From: Chitinophaga sp. sic0106
Lineage (GTDB): Bacteria > Bacteroidota > Bacteroidia > Chitinophagales > Chitinophagaceae
Direction: 5' to 3'
DNA length: 64,000 nt
Assembly (NCBI RefSeq): GCF_019219075.1
Contig: NZ_JAHUWJ010000027.1
Location: 33,428 to 97,427, forward strand
Below are positions 45,947 to 55,079 of this stretch, piece by piece. How positions within the stretch are numbered: position 1 is the stretch's first letter; every line of letters begins with the position of its first letter. The translations under genes were made by a program, and so were the position numbers. The notes beneath the pieces were generated by a model. It was not told where the DNA came from. It made no database searches and was given only the letters and a program-made list of their open reading frames with translations.

Positions 45947-46453
45947 ATGAAAGCGATAGACGAAACCATTGTTAACCGGATACGGGACAGGCTGGTAGCC
46001 GCTGATCAAACGCTGGCCGTAGCAGAAAGCGTGACTGCCGGCATGTTACAGGTAGCTTTTTCTTCGGCATTTAACGCTACCGCATTTTTTCAGGGAGGCA
46101 TTACTGCTTATAACCTGGGTCAGAAGGCGAGGCATCTGTTGCTGGACCCAATACATGGCGAACGGTGCAACTGTGTGTCGGCATACACAGCTACCACCAT
46201 GGCGGAAAATTGTTGTACCCTGTTTTCATCAGATTGGGGAATTGGCATTACCGGGTATGCCTCGCCTATGCCGGAAGCAGGGGTTACACAATTGTATGCT
46301 TTCTATTCCATTGCCAAAAATAAAAAGGAAATAACCGCAGGGAAAATACCGGCTGCATCAGAGGAGCCACTGGCAGTACGTTATTTTTTCTGTAACGAAA
46401 TACTTACTCATTTCCAGGCAACTTTGCAGTCAGGAAGTATTGTTTCATTATAA
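45947..46453 (+). CDS. CinA C-terminal/PncC-like nicotinamide-nucleotide amidase family protein
   Basis: The 168-residue product corresponds to the CinA C-terminal domain (deamidates nicotinamide mononucleotide in NAD recycling). It shows A-V-A-E-S-V-T-A-G at residues 25-33, carrying the catalytic Ser of the family, F-Q-G-G-I-T-A-Y, and W-G-I-G-I-T-G-Y-A. The N-terminal MoCF-like domain of full CinA is absent, as in stand-alone PncC. Its stop is 11 bases from the next gene. Slightly divergent residues (extra Cys, short C-terminus) leave activity unproven. Confidence 0.82.
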   Translation: MKAIDETIVNRIRDRLVAADQTLAVAESVTAGMLQVAFSSAFNATAFFQGGITAYNLGQKARHLLLDPIHGERCNCVSAYTATTMAENCCTLFSSDWGIGITGYASPMPEAGVTQLYAFYSIAKNKKEITAGKIPAASEEPLAVRYFFCNEILTHFQATLQSGSIVSL

Positions 46454-46464
46454 AAACTGCTGGT

Positions 46465-47994
46465 ATGATTAACAGAGATGGATACACTATCAGTTTATGG
46501 CAGCAACATATATCTGCGTTCCCGCTGGGCAGCACACTCCAGGCGCATGTGTACGATGTAATAATAGTTGGAGGTGGTATCACAGGCGTTACCACCGCTT
46601 TCCTGCTGCAGGAAGCCGGGTTTAAATGCCTCCTTCTCGAAGCCGCTAACCTGGGCTATGGCACCACCGGCGGTACCACGGCACATCTCAATACATTGCT
46701 GGATGTTTCCTACGAAACCATCGGGAAGAATTTCGGGGAGCAGGTAGCCCGGGCCGTTGCCGTTGCCAGTGCCAATGTCATTGGTTTTATTGAAAAGATG
46801 GCGCAGGAATATGCCATCGACTGCGGCTTTAAGACAGCCGATGCCTACCAGTATGCCCAGAATAAAGAGCAGGATGATGCCTTGGCCAGTCAGGCTACTG
46901 CCGCTACCAACGCAGGGCTGGATGTAGGTCGCGTAGCTACATTACCACTGCCTTTACGCTGTACCTCTGCCATTCAGGTGAAAGGACAGGCCATGTTTTC
47001 ACCACTGCCATACCTCTACGAGCTGGCAAAGGAATTCGAAAACATCGGTGGTGTGATCCTGGAAAATACAAGAGTTACTAACATTGAACATAAAGGGAAA
47101 GTGGAAGTAACCGCTGGTGAACACACCTTCGCCGGCCGAAAGCTGGTGCTGGCCACACATATTCCCCCAGGTATCAACCTGCTACACCTGCGTTGTATAT
47201 CTTACAGGAGCTATGCTGTGGCGGCGCGACTCGCACAAAACGATTACCCGCAGGACCTGTATTACGACATGGAAGAGCCGTTTCATTACATCCGTAGCCA
47301 GGAAGTAGATGGTGAGCAGTACCTGATCGTAGGCGGTGAAGATCATAAAACCGGGCACCATGAAAATACGAACCTCTGCTTCCGGCAGCTAGAAGCCTGG
47401 GTGAATAAGCATTTCAACGTTTTAGAGGTCACACATCGCTGGTCATCCCAGTTCTACGAACCGGTGGACGGGTTGCCGTATATAGGTCAGTTACCTGGGG
47501 AAGAAGAGGATGTGTACGTGGCCACCGGCTTTAGTGGTAATGGTATGATTTACGGCACTATCGCGGCTTTGCTCCTGCGAGATATGCTCCTCGGCGTGCT
47601 CAATGAGCTGGAAATGATCTTCGACCCAAACCGCCTGAAGCCAATAGCAGGATTCAGCAATTTCATTTCCCACAATGCAGATGTAGCCATGCAGTATGTA
47701 AATAAACTATTACCTGCCGCCTCACTCCACCTGCTAGCGGATCTTGCGCCTGGAGAAGGGCGGGTGATCAAATACGAGTCCGGGAAAATGGCCGTTTATA
47801 AAGATGAAGGAGGAGAACTTCACTCCGTAAGCCCGGTATGTACACACCTGAAATGTGATGTAAGCTGGAACAGCGGCGAAAAGTCCTGGGATTGCCCATG
47901 CCATGGCGCCCGTTACAATCCGGATGGCCAGGTGCTCAACTGCCCGGCCACCATGGCCCTGGAGCCTTTGCATGTGGCTGCTACCGTGAAGTGA
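46465..47994 (+). CDS. FAD-dependent oxidoreductase fused to a C-terminal Rieske domain
   Basis: The 509-residue product has a DAO-type FAD domain, with V-I-I-V-G-G-G-I-T-G-V-T-T-A and the second D-A-N/E-style motif (about residues 30-60), and G-F-S-G-N-G-M-I-Y near 355. A C-terminal Rieske [2Fe-2S] domain (about 420-509) has the ligand motif C-T-H-L-K-C (Cys459, His461) and C-P-C-H-G-A-R-Y (Cys477, His480). Such fusions occur widely in Bacteroidota and other bacteria and are thought to oxidise amines or similar substrates with electron transfer through the cluster. The substrate is unknown. It probably shares a transcript with the CinA-like gene. Confidence 0.9.
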   Translation: MINRDGYTISLWQQHISAFPLGSTLQAHVYDVIIVGGGITGVTTAFLLQEAGFKCLLLEAANLGYGTTGGTTAHLNTLLDVSYETIGKNFGEQVARAVAVASANVIGFIEKMAQEYAIDCGFKTADAYQYAQNKEQDDALASQATAATNAGLDVGRVATLPLPLRCTSAIQVKGQAMFSPLPYLYELAKEFENIGGVILENTRVTNIEHKGKVEVTAGEHTFAGRKLVLATHIPPGINLLHLRCISYRSYAVAARLAQNDYPQDLYYDMEEPFHYIRSQEVDGEQYLIVGGEDHKTGHHENTNLCFRQLEAWVNKHFNVLEVTHRWSSQFYEPVDGLPYIGQLPGEEEDVYVATGFSGNGMIYGTIAALLLRDMLLGVLNELEMIFDPNRLKPIAGFSNFISHNADVAMQYVNKLLPAASLHLLADLAPGEGRVIKYESGKMAVYKDEGGELHSVSPVCTHLKCDVSWNSGEKSWDCPCHGARYNPDGQVLNCPATMALEPLHVAATVK

Positions 47995-48037
47995 ACTATT
48001 ATGCCCTTAATTGTTTTATAAGAGTAAACGCCTACGT

Positions 48038-50875
48038 ATGAGTTTAGCGAAGTACAGGCAAAAACGAACATTTAATACCACACCAGAACCTACCGGCGGT
48101 AAAAGTAAGGGGAAGGTCCTGCAGTTCGTGGTGCAAAAGCACGCGGCATCGCACCTGCACTACGACTTCCGCCTGGAAATGGAAGGAGTCCTCAAAAGCT
48201 GGGCGGTGCCTAAAGGCCCGTCCATGGACCCGGAGGTGAAGCGCCTCGCCATGATGGTGGAGGATCATCCATTTGACTATAAAGATTTTGAAGGCATAAT
48301 TCCGAAAGGGAACTACGGAGCCGGGACCGTCATCGTTTGGGACGAAGGGGAATACCTGCCGGCGGAAGAGGATAAAAAGTCGAAAAAATCCCCGGAAAAG
48401 CAACTCCTGCATCAGTTATTCAGCGGAAAAATTAAGTTTATACTAAAAGGTAAAAAACTGAAAGGGGAGTTCGCACTCGTAAAAGCCTCCGGCCGCGGTG
48501 AAAATGCCTGGCTGCTCATGAAACTTAACGATAAGTATGCTACCACAACTGATGTTACTAAGAAAAACAAATCGGTAATATCTTCCAAAACAATAGAACA
48601 GGTAGCTGCCGCACCGGAAAGGGAATGGAAAAGCAACCGTTCAGTAAAGGTGACGGCAACGAATACACGGAAATCAACAGTAGCTGCACCTGCAAAGGCG
48701 GTCCGCAAAAAGGCCGCTGCAACTGCGGAAGCAGCTTTGGTAAAGTCTCCCGGGAAAAAAACTACTACGCTTGTAAAGGAAGCGGCATTAAAATCTCCCG
48801 GAAAAAAAACTACAGCACCCGTTACAACCGTCGGCAAAAAAGCACCCATGCCCAAAGAGGTACAGCCCATGCTGGCCACACTTACCAAAGGCCCGTTCGA
48901 CAAACCCGACTGGATATACGAAATCAAATGGGATGGCTACCGTGCAGTAGGATATTTGAATAAATCGAAGGTGGATATCCTGTCGCGTAACCAGATCAGC
49001 TTCAACGCCAAATTCACCACCATCGTGGAGGCATTGAAGAAGTGGAACACAAAAGCGGTTGTTGACGGAGAAATTGTAGCACTCAACGATAAAGGCGACC
49101 CAGATTTCCAGGCGCTGCAAAACTTCCTGAAAACTGGCAGAAGCGCGCATATAGTGTACTATATTTTCGACCTGCTATGGTATGATGGGCGCGACCTGCG
49201 TCAGCTGCCGCTGCTGGAACGCAAACAGCTGCTGGAAAGAATTTTGCCGCAGGACAATCCGGTATTATTGTACAGTAATCATATAACAGGAGAAGGAACT
49301 GCCTTCTTTAAAGCCGCTGTAGCAAGAGGATTGGAGGGGATTATGGCTAAAGCGGCCGACAGCCCTTATTCCACCGGCCGCCGGGCGGAAAGCTGGCTGA
49401 AGATTAAAAATAACCAGCAGATGGAAGCTATCATCTGCGGCTATACGGAGGGACGTAAAAGCCGGAAATACTTTGGCGCCGTGGTTTTGGGACGATATGT
49501 CGGTAAAAAACTCCACTACATCGGACATACAGGTGGTGGATTCAACGAACAATTGCTGAAGGAGCTGTATGCAAAGTTTCAACCGCTGAAAACTGATAAA
49601 AGTCCTTTTAATCCGGTACCTAAAACCAATATGCCGGTGACCTGGCTCAAGCCGGAACTTGTGTGTATGGTGAAGTACGCGGAAGTAACGCAGGAAGGTA
49701 TCCTGCGGCAGCCTATATTTCTCGGACTGAGAGAGGATAAGAAAGGGGCCAATGAAAAAAATGAAAAAGTTGTAGCAACACCCGTATCTGAAAAAACAAC
49801 AAAGATGGCAACTACTACAAAAGCACCCAAAAAAGCGGCCGCTAAAAAAGCCGCGCCCAAAAAAGCGGCCACCGCTCCTAAAAAAAGCGCTGCTGCAAAG
49901 AAAGCTACTACATCTCCCCGAAATAAAAAAAAGGATAGCGGTACCGGATTTTTACCGGCTGATGAGAATGAAGTAGAAGTGAAAATGAATGGGCATTTGC
50001 TGAAATTTACCAACCTCGATAAATATTACTGGCCGCTGGAAAAGATTACCAAACGGGATATGATTAATTATTATGCAGCTGTGGCGGACTATATCTTTCC
50101 GTATTTAAAAGACCGGCCACAGTCGCTCAACCGTTTCCCGGAGGGTATCAATGGCTTTAACTTTTACCAGAAAAATGTAGAAGATAAGGTAGCTGACTGG
50201 ATTTCGACTTTCCCGTATACCAGTGAATCCGATGGCGAAACAAAGGCTTTTCTGGTGTGTAAAGACAAGGCCACTTTGCTGTACATGGCCAACCTGGGCT
50301 GTATTGAACTGAATCCCTGGCACAGTACTATTAAGAAGCCTGATAACCCGGATTATTGCCTGATTGATTTGGACCCGGATAAAAATCCGTTTAGCCAGGT
50401 GGTAGAAACGGCGTTGGTGGTAAAGGAGGTGCTGGATGCGATTGGGGCTGATTCTTATGTGAAAACGTCGGGATCAACGGGCATACATATCCTGATTCCG
50501 CTGGGCGCGAAATATACTTTTGATCAGTCGCGCATGCTGGCCGAGTTGGTGGTGGGCATTGTGAATAAACGATTGCCCGAAACTACCAGCGTTGTTCGTA
50601 CGCCGGCAAAGCGCAAGGGGCTTATTTACCTGGATTTTTTGCAGAACCGTCAGATACAAACTATGGCCTGTGCCTATTCACTGCGCCCGAAGCCCGGCGC
50701 TACTGTATCTGCGCCACTTAGCTGGAGTGAGGTGAAGAAGGGGCTGAATATGAAGGATTTCAATATCTATTCCATGCCGGAGCGGTTGGCGAAAAAGGGA
50801 GATCTGCTGAAAGGTGTACTGGGTAAGGGAATAAATTTGAATCAGGTGCTGAATAAATTACAATCGTTGTTATAA
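48038..50875 (+). CDS. ligD: ATP-dependent DNA ligase D (PE-ligase-polymerase)
   Basis: LigD seals double-strand breaks in bacterial non-homologous end joining. I chose the ATG at 48038 (945 residues). Domain order is 3'-phosphoesterase (about 25-160, H-A-A-S-H-L-H-Y-D-F-R), ligase (about 270-540, adenylated Lys near 296 in E-I-K-W-D-G-Y-R), and AEP-type polymerase (about 640-945, metal Asp pair near 777-779 in D-L-D-P-D). Two low-complexity Lys/Ala/Pro linkers (about 220-270 and 590-640) resemble histone-H1 tails. No ku gene lies in the window. It converges with the next gene with a 6-base overlap of coding ends. Confidence 0.96.
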   Translation: MSLAKYRQKRTFNTTPEPTGGKSKGKVLQFVVQKHAASHLHYDFRLEMEGVLKSWAVPKGPSMDPEVKRLAMMVEDHPFDYKDFEGIIPKGNYGAGTVIVWDEGEYLPAEEDKKSKKSPEKQLLHQLFSGKIKFILKGKKLKGEFALVKASGRGENAWLLMKLNDKYATTTDVTKKNKSVISSKTIEQVAAAPEREWKSNRSVKVTATNTRKSTVAAPAKAVRKKAAATAEAALVKSPGKKTTTLVKEAALKSPGKKTTAPVTTVGKKAPMPKEVQPMLATLTKGPFDKPDWIYEIKWDGYRAVGYLNKSKVDILSRNQISFNAKFTTIVEALKKWNTKAVVDGEIVALNDKGDPDFQALQNFLKTGRSAHIVYYIFDLLWYDGRDLRQLPLLERKQLLERILPQDNPVLLYSNHITGEGTAFFKAAVARGLEGIMAKAADSPYSTGRRAESWLKIKNNQQMEAIICGYTEGRKSRKYFGAVVLGRYVGKKLHYIGHTGGGFNEQLLKELYAKFQPLKTDKSPFNPVPKTNMPVTWLKPELVCMVKYAEVTQEGILRQPIFLGLREDKKGANEKNEKVVATPVSEKTTKMATTTKAPKKAAAKKAAPKKAATAPKKSAAAKKATTSPRNKKKDSGTGFLPADENEVEVKMNGHLLKFTNLDKYYWPLEKITKRDMINYYAAVADYIFPYLKDRPQSLNRFPEGINGFNFYQKNVEDKVADWISTFPYTSESDGETKAFLVCKDKATLLYMANLGCIELNPWHSTIKKPDNPDYCLIDLDPDKNPFSQVVETALVVKEVLDAIGADSYVKTSGSTGIHILIPLGAKYTFDQSRMLAELVVGIVNKRLPETTSVVRTPAKRKGLIYLDFLQNRQIQTMACAYSLRPKPGATVSAPLSWSEVKKGLNMKDFNIYSMPERLAKKGDLLKGVLGKGINLNQVLNKLQSLL

Positions 50876-51427
50876 AGTCCGCAGGGTATACAAGTGGTTC
50901 AGCACAAAGGTGGCCCTGGCAGTGGGTACATCATGCGGCACTTCAATCAGCGTGTAGCCGTTGGCGCTATATGTTTCCACCATCTGCTGGTAGGTGGCTA
51001 CAGCCGTTTCGAAATCCTGTTTTCTTTCTTTGTCCTGCTGATAAATTTCCTTCCAGGGAGGCAGAATAAATACATCCGGATTGTAGCGGTATTCGGCTAC
51101 AGCACTTTCGAACAGCGGAATTTCAGGCCCATTAATCAACTGTACATATCCTAGTACATCAGGTATGCCTCTGTCGAAAAAGCAGGTATTGGTACTGGTG
51201 AGAAACTCATGATAATCCCCGATGGATTTTTCCAGCATAAGCCGGGAATAGGCGGTTGTATCTGCCCATGGCAGGGCGTTTCCTTTTTGTTTCTGCTGTT
51301 GCTGGATAATGGTACGTCCGGCTTCAGGTACGATGTCGTACCCGCGCTGTGCCAGCGCATCGAGCAAGGTGCTTTTGCCAGCGCCGGGACCGCCGGTGAG
51401 CACGAAAAAGTTTTCTTTACTATACAT
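50870..51427 (-). CDS. P-loop ATPase (AAA_28-like)
   Basis: The 185-residue product has a Walker A motif (G-G-P-G-A-G-K-S-T at residues 12-20) and a Walker B-like C-F-F-D-R-G-I-P-D (residues about 86-94), typical of the small AAA_28 ATPases related to nucleoside or predicted small-molecule kinases. It starts near 51427, and its 3' end overlaps that of ligD by 6 bases in convergent orientation. The substrate is unknown. Confidence 0.82.
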   Translation of the reverse strand: MYSKENFFVLTGGPGAGKSTLLDALAQRGYDIVPEAGRTIIQQQQKQKGNALPWADTTAYSRLMLEKSIGDYHEFLTSTNTCFFDRGIPDVLGYVQLINGPEIPLFESAVAEYRYNPDVFILPPWKEIYQQDKERKQDFETAVATYQQMVETYSANGYTLIEVPHDVPTARATFVLNHLYTLRTL

Positions 51428-51473
51428 GCATACAATTTACAGCATTTCCTGCATGCGGGGAGGCGCAAATTTT

Positions 51474-51505
51474 AAGCGGCAACGGGATAGTTCCCGGTGC
51501 CGCTT
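51474..51505. terminator. Hairpin behind the DUF1080-like gene
   Basis: A 13-bp stem with one mismatch (51474-51486 against 51493-51505, loop ATAGTT) lies 5 bases from the stop of the minus-strand gene above it. The T run is on the plus-strand side, so orientation is ambiguous. Reading the minus strand, the hairpin is preceded by an A run. Confidence 0.6.
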
Positions 51506-51509
51506 TTTT

Positions 51510-52622
51510 TTATCGTGTCAGATGTATGCCTTCGTTTCCGTCGAACCGGGCTATTAATCCCCAGCCATAGAAATTGCTTGCCAGGGCAATCATGATTTCG
51601 TTGCTGCCGGCTTTTAGTGGTAATACTACCGAGCCATTATCAAGACTGATACGGCCATTTGGCTCTTTTGCAATGGGGCGGCCGTAAGTATTCTTATCTA
51701 CATAAGTGAGTTGCTGGTTTACAAACACCCAGATGTCGTCGCTGAAGCCGAGCCGCAGTGTTTTAAGGCAGGCTGCATCTGCGGTGACGGTGGTTTTGAG
51801 CCAGGTGATTTTGCGGGTGTGGTTAAGTCCTGTTTTGCGGGTGAGGTTGATCAACCCTTTTCTTTCGGCGGTGATGGGCTCCCATTGGGCGGTGCTGTCG
51901 GGGTACCAGGATTGATCAAAGTCGGTGCTACCGGTAAGTTTATGCGTTTTCAACGTTTCCCATTTCCTTAAATAGCGGGCATCATTTTGAGTAATGTCTA
52001 TACCAGGTTCATCAGGGAGATGTTCAGTTTCACCTGGCAGTATGGTTAAGTTACGGATTGTTGCCTGTCCTTCGAAGCTGATACCGCCGTGTGTGGTGTT
52101 ACCTTCCAGGTGTGGTACAATCAGGGTGGGGGTGTGCATATCGTTAATGTATACACGCATTTGTTTTTGGGAGATCAGCAGTTTCACATGGTTCCACTGA
52201 TCCCTGTTGTAGGTGGCAGCATTTTGGTATTCCGGGAGCAGGTCCCAGAGGTTTACGCCATGAAGGAAGGGGGCGTATTGGATAGCCTGGTAGGCGTCAG
52301 GGTTACCGGCGAAACCGTTACGGAGATAGAAGCATTCCCTGTTGTCAATGGATTGCTCCCGGAAATAGCAGGAGGCAAAGTCGGGGTCAGTAGGCAGGAT
52401 ATCGAAGGCAATGGTGCCGTTGTGGAAGTCTACCCCCTTCAGTGTGGCCCTTGCCGCACTGTTGAGTAATCGCAGCGCCGGTGTACCTTGCTCGTTGGTA
52501 AATGTTACCTGCCCGGGTTGGAATTCCCAGTTGCCGGCGGACATTCCTGCTTTGATGGTTTGTGCATTCGCGAAGTTGGCAATCAGTAGTAATGCCGTTA
52601 TTAGGAAGTTGCTCCTTTTCAT
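51510..52622 (-). CDS. Secreted LamG/DUF1080-like protein
   Basis: The 370-residue product has a signal peptide (KRSNFLITALLLIANFANAQ). It then shows a LamG/concanavalin-like jelly roll (about residues 45-195) of the type in 3-keto-disaccharide hydrolase (DUF1080) proteins: G-T-I-A-F-D-I-L-P, C-Y-F-R-E-Q, W-N-H-V-K-L-L-I-S, M-R-V-Y-I-N, G-G-I-S-F-E-G. A second beta-sandwich (about 230-370) follows. Carbohydrate binding or processing outside the cytoplasm is likely; the catalytic residues of the true hydrolases are not clear to me. It is divergent from the putative membrane regulator. Confidence 0.78.
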   Translation of the reverse strand: MKRSNFLITALLLIANFANAQTIKAGMSAGNWEFQPGQVTFTNEQGTPALRLLNSAARATLKGVDFHNGTIAFDILPTDPDFASCYFREQSIDNRECFYLRNGFAGNPDAYQAIQYAPFLHGVNLWDLLPEYQNAATYNRDQWNHVKLLISQKQMRVYINDMHTPTLIVPHLEGNTTHGGISFEGQATIRNLTILPGETEHLPDEPGIDITQNDARYLRKWETLKTHKLTGSTDFDQSWYPDSTAQWEPITAERKGLINLTRKTGLNHTRKITWLKTTVTADAACLKTLRLGFSDDIWVFVNQQLTYVDKNTYGRPIAKEPNGRISLDNGSVVLPLKAGSNEIMIALASNFYGWGLIARFDGNEGIHLTR

Positions 52623-52742
52623 GTCATTCAGCTTTTAAAATTGTGAACTACATCAAAACTGAATATTACTTACCTTAACGGAGTAACATATACGAAACAA
52701 GTTTGTGCAAAACCGTACAAGTGTATATATTATTAATTTACA

Positions 52743-54002
52743 ATGAGTAACGTAGATAATTCATATTATATAAACAGTTGTCTGCTGGCTGTTTGCAGTA
52801 CCTTGGGCCGTGGTGATTTTATCACCTGGACCAATTACGACTATGAAAAGCTGAGTGTGGACATAGAGGAAAAAACGGGAGTGTTGCTGAGCGTAACCAC
52901 TTTGAAGCGGGTATTTGGCAGGGTGAAATATAACAGTGCGCCGGCGATCACTACGTTGAATGCCCTGGCACAGTATATCGGTTTTGCGGACTGGCAGGGA
53001 TTTCGTTTGTCGCAGGCAGCACCAGCGGCTGAAGTTCCCGTACCTGCGCCAGTCAGGCATTTGCAATGGCGCTGGTGGGCTTTGGGATTGCTGGCGGTTT
53101 TACTGGTAACGATCGCCTGGATTGGGAGGCCGGGTGGCGGCAGGGCTGGCAGCAGGGATAGCAGTGCCTACCAGTTTAGCAGCACAAAAGTTTTAACGGC
53201 CGGGGTGCCCAATTCAGTGGTGTTTAATTATGACGCCAATGCTGCCGGTGATGATTCCGTGTTCATAGCGCAGTCCTGGGATGTTAGTCGCCGTAAGGCG
53301 GTGGACAAGCGTACCAGCGCTTATTCCAGCATCTACTATTACCCTGGATTCTTCAGGGCAAGGTTATTAATAGGTAATGATGAGGTGCGTTATCATGACC
53401 TGATCATCAATTCCGATGGCTGGCTGGCAGTACAGGCGCAGGAGGAGGTGCCGGTATATTTTAAGAAGGCCGAGTATGAAAAGGATAGTCAGATTATCGT
53501 TAGCAAGGGATTGTTAGAAAAGTATAAGATTTCATTGCAGCCGCAGTTGCCGGCAGTGCGTATGTATAATGTACAGCGGATGCCTGGGCTACGGGGTGAT
53601 AACTTCACATTCGAAACCAGCTTACGGAGCGACTTTAACGAAGGAAGCGGCGCTTGTCAGCGTATAGACGTACTCGTTTTATGTGAAAACGATGTGATTA
53701 TTGTGCCGTTGAGTGCGAAGGGGTGCATTGGCGATTTATCGCTGGTGGCAGGAGGTGCGTCAGTAAGCAGTATCGTAGGAGACTTATCTGGTTTTGGTTG
53801 TGATCCCCGCCAGTGGGTGGACTTAAAAATAACTTCCGGCGGTGGTGTCTTTAGTTTTTATGTCAACGGACGCCTGGCCTATACGCTGAAGGCGCAAAAC
53901 ATGCCATCGGCGATAGTGGGCGTGCAGTATAGGTTTGCAGGCCCTGCGGCGCTGCGGAAGGCGGTGTTTACTACGGGGGAGAGGCAGTTTAAATTATTGT
54001 AA
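52743..54002 (+). CDS. Membrane-anchored putative regulator with HTH-like N-terminus and LamG-like C-terminus
   Basis: The N-terminal part of this 419-residue product (about 15-85, IEEKTGVLLSVTTLKRVFGRVKYNSAPAITTLNALAQYIGF-type) matches a recurring Bacteroidota helix-turn-helix pattern (T-L-K-R-x-F-G-R then T-L-x-x-L-A-x-Y-I-G-F). One TM helix (about 107-128, WWALGLLAVLLVTIAW) follows, then an extracytoplasmic beta-rich part with a LamG-like C-terminal domain. This would be a one-component sensor in which an outside ligand controls a membrane-tethered DNA-binding domain. It is divergent from the secreted LamG-like gene across 120 bases, a common regulator-target layout. The role is inferred. 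Confidence 0.7.
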   Translation: MSNVDNSYYINSCLLAVCSTLGRGDFITWTNYDYEKLSVDIEEKTGVLLSVTTLKRVFGRVKYNSAPAITTLNALAQYIGFADWQGFRLSQAAPAAEVPVPAPVRHLQWRWWALGLLAVLLVTIAWIGRPGGGRAGSRDSSAYQFSSTKVLTAGVPNSVVFNYDANAAGDDSVFIAQSWDVSRRKAVDKRTSAYSSIYYYPGFFRARLLIGNDEVRYHDLIINSDGWLAVQAQEEVPVYFKKAEYEKDSQIIVSKGLLEKYKISLQPQLPAVRMYNVQRMPGLRGDNFTFETSLRSDFNEGSGACQRIDVLVLCENDVIIVPLSAKGCIGDLSLVAGGASVSSIVGDLSGFGCDPRQWVDLKITSGGGVFSFYVNGRLAYTLKAQNMPSAIVGVQYRFAGPAALRKAVFTTGERQFKLL

Positions 54003-54067
54003 GGCTATTTTTTCGGAGTTTCTGATGACCAGCACCTGGTTAAATTACTGAAAGGCTATTTTTTCGG
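54001..54067. repeat. 16-base direct repeat at a convergent junction
   Basis: AAGGCTATTTTTTCGG occurs at 54001-54016, starting in the stop codon of the regulator gene, and again at 54052-54067, inside the 3' end of the dioxygenase gene. The copies are 51 bases apart. This looks like a small duplication; the T runs may help terminate the plus-strand transcript. Confidence 0.7.
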
Positions 54068-54758
54068 CCCAGTTAAGTGCGGGTGGAAGTTCCATACTGG
54101 CTAATTCGATATGGATTACGCGCCGTTGCTGCTCGTTGGTGGTTCTGCCGGAGCTGTGTAATAGCAGTGGTTTCATGAGCATCACGCCGCCGGCAGGCAC
54201 TTCGCAGCTGGTTTCAGTAGTATTGGCCCAGTCGATATTTTCAGGGCGGAAGATTTCTTTTTTATGTGAGCGGGGAATTACGCGCAGTGCACCATTTTCT
54301 GTAGTGGTAACGTCGAGGTGTATACGTAGGGTGACGATATTTTGGAGGTAGGCCAGTGGCGGCTGCACGGCAAACTGGTTGGTTTTTACGGTCCAGGGAC
54401 CGAATCCGGGAATGTCTTGCTTGCTATCCACCGAGATGGTAAGATCCTGATGGTAGCTGACATACCAGTTGGAGCCGGCGGGCTTATCGAAGAAAATACT
54501 TTTAACAATAAAATACTCCCGCCCCATGATGGTGGTGATCAGCTCACGCATATTATCATTCAAAAGCAACGGCAATACTGCTGGGATCTCATGAAGGAAA
54601 CGGCGTATGGCAAAGAGGTCCGTGGACCGGCGGAAGGTGGGCCTGGAGGTGTCGGCCTGGTGTATGGCTCTGAGGATGCTGCTGATGGTAGGTTGGTCGT
54701 AAACGCCGTTGATAATGTCAAATCCGTTGGCTTCAAGGGTTTGATTATGTTGGTTCAT
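54045..54758 (-). CDS. Phytanoyl-CoA dioxygenase (PhyH) family protein
   Basis: The 237-residue product is an Fe(II)/2-oxoglutarate-type oxygenase of the PhyH family. It has the iron ligands H-x-D (His103 and Asp105 in Y-H-Q-D-L-T), a distal His (His201 in L-L-L-H-S-S-G-R), and the 2-oxoglutarate-binding Arg205. The motif N-G-A-L-R-V-I-P-R-S-H-K is also characteristic. Substrate is unknown; secondary metabolite or osmolyte hydroxylations are common in this family. It is convergent with the regulator gene. Confidence 0.88.
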   Translation of the reverse strand: MNQHNQTLEANGFDIINGVYDQPTISSILRAIHQADTSRPTFRRSTDLFAIRRFLHEIPAVLPLLLNDNMRELITTIMGREYFIVKSIFFDKPAGSNWYVSYHQDLTISVDSKQDIPGFGPWTVKTNQFAVQPPLAYLQNIVTLRIHLDVTTTENGALRVIPRSHKKEIFRPENIDWANTTETSCEVPAGGVMLMKPLLLHSSGRTTNEQQRRVIHIELASMELPPALNWAEKIAFQ

Positions 54759-54935
54759 ACTGTGAAAATAATAATGTTTACTGTAACAGATTTGAGAATC
54801 GTTGTACCGCTGAAATTGTTACTTAGTAAGCCTCCTGGCTGCTCCGATAACTGCATTCCGCGCGTACGCCTGATTATACGTCAAAAATATATTTTAAAAA
54901 AATGCCTTAAAATTTTTTAAAATCAAATGGTTTTA

Positions 54936-54943
54936 TACTTTTG
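54936..54943 (+). promoter_or_regulatory. -7 box of the tRNA-Ser promoter
   Basis: TACTTTTG fits TAnnTTTG and ends 9 bases before the first base of the tRNA, so transcription would start at or just before the mature 5' end. No TTG lies at consensus distance in the A/T-rich upstream sequence. Confidence 0.5.
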
Positions 54944-54952
54944 TGGTCCACT

Positions 54953-55037
54953 GGAGAGTTGGCAGAGCGGTCGATTGCGGCAGTCTTGAAAACTGTTGAC
55001 TGTAACAGGTCCCGGGGTTCGAATCCCTGACTCTCCG
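54953..55037 (+). tRNA. tRNA-Ser (anticodon UGA)
   Basis: The 85-base gene has acceptor arms GGAGAGT (54953-54959) and ACTCTCC (55030-55036), discriminator G at 55037, and an anticodon stem GCAGT/ACTGT enclosing CTTGAAA with anticodon TGA at 54987-54989. A long variable arm and the T-loop TTCGAAT follow. The CCA end is not encoded. The 3' part is a common integration target, and the island begins right behind it. Confidence 0.95.
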
Positions 55038-55038
55038 C

Positions 55039-55079
55039 AAGAAGGGACAAATCATCGTCAGTATGATTTGTCCCTTCTT
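55039..55079 (+). terminator. Strong terminator of tRNA-Ser
   Basis: A perfect 17-bp stem (55039-55055 pairing with 55063-55079, loop CGTCAGT) follows the tRNA by one base. It contains the GAAGGGACAAATCAT arm and is followed by CGTTTT. Confidence 0.85.
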
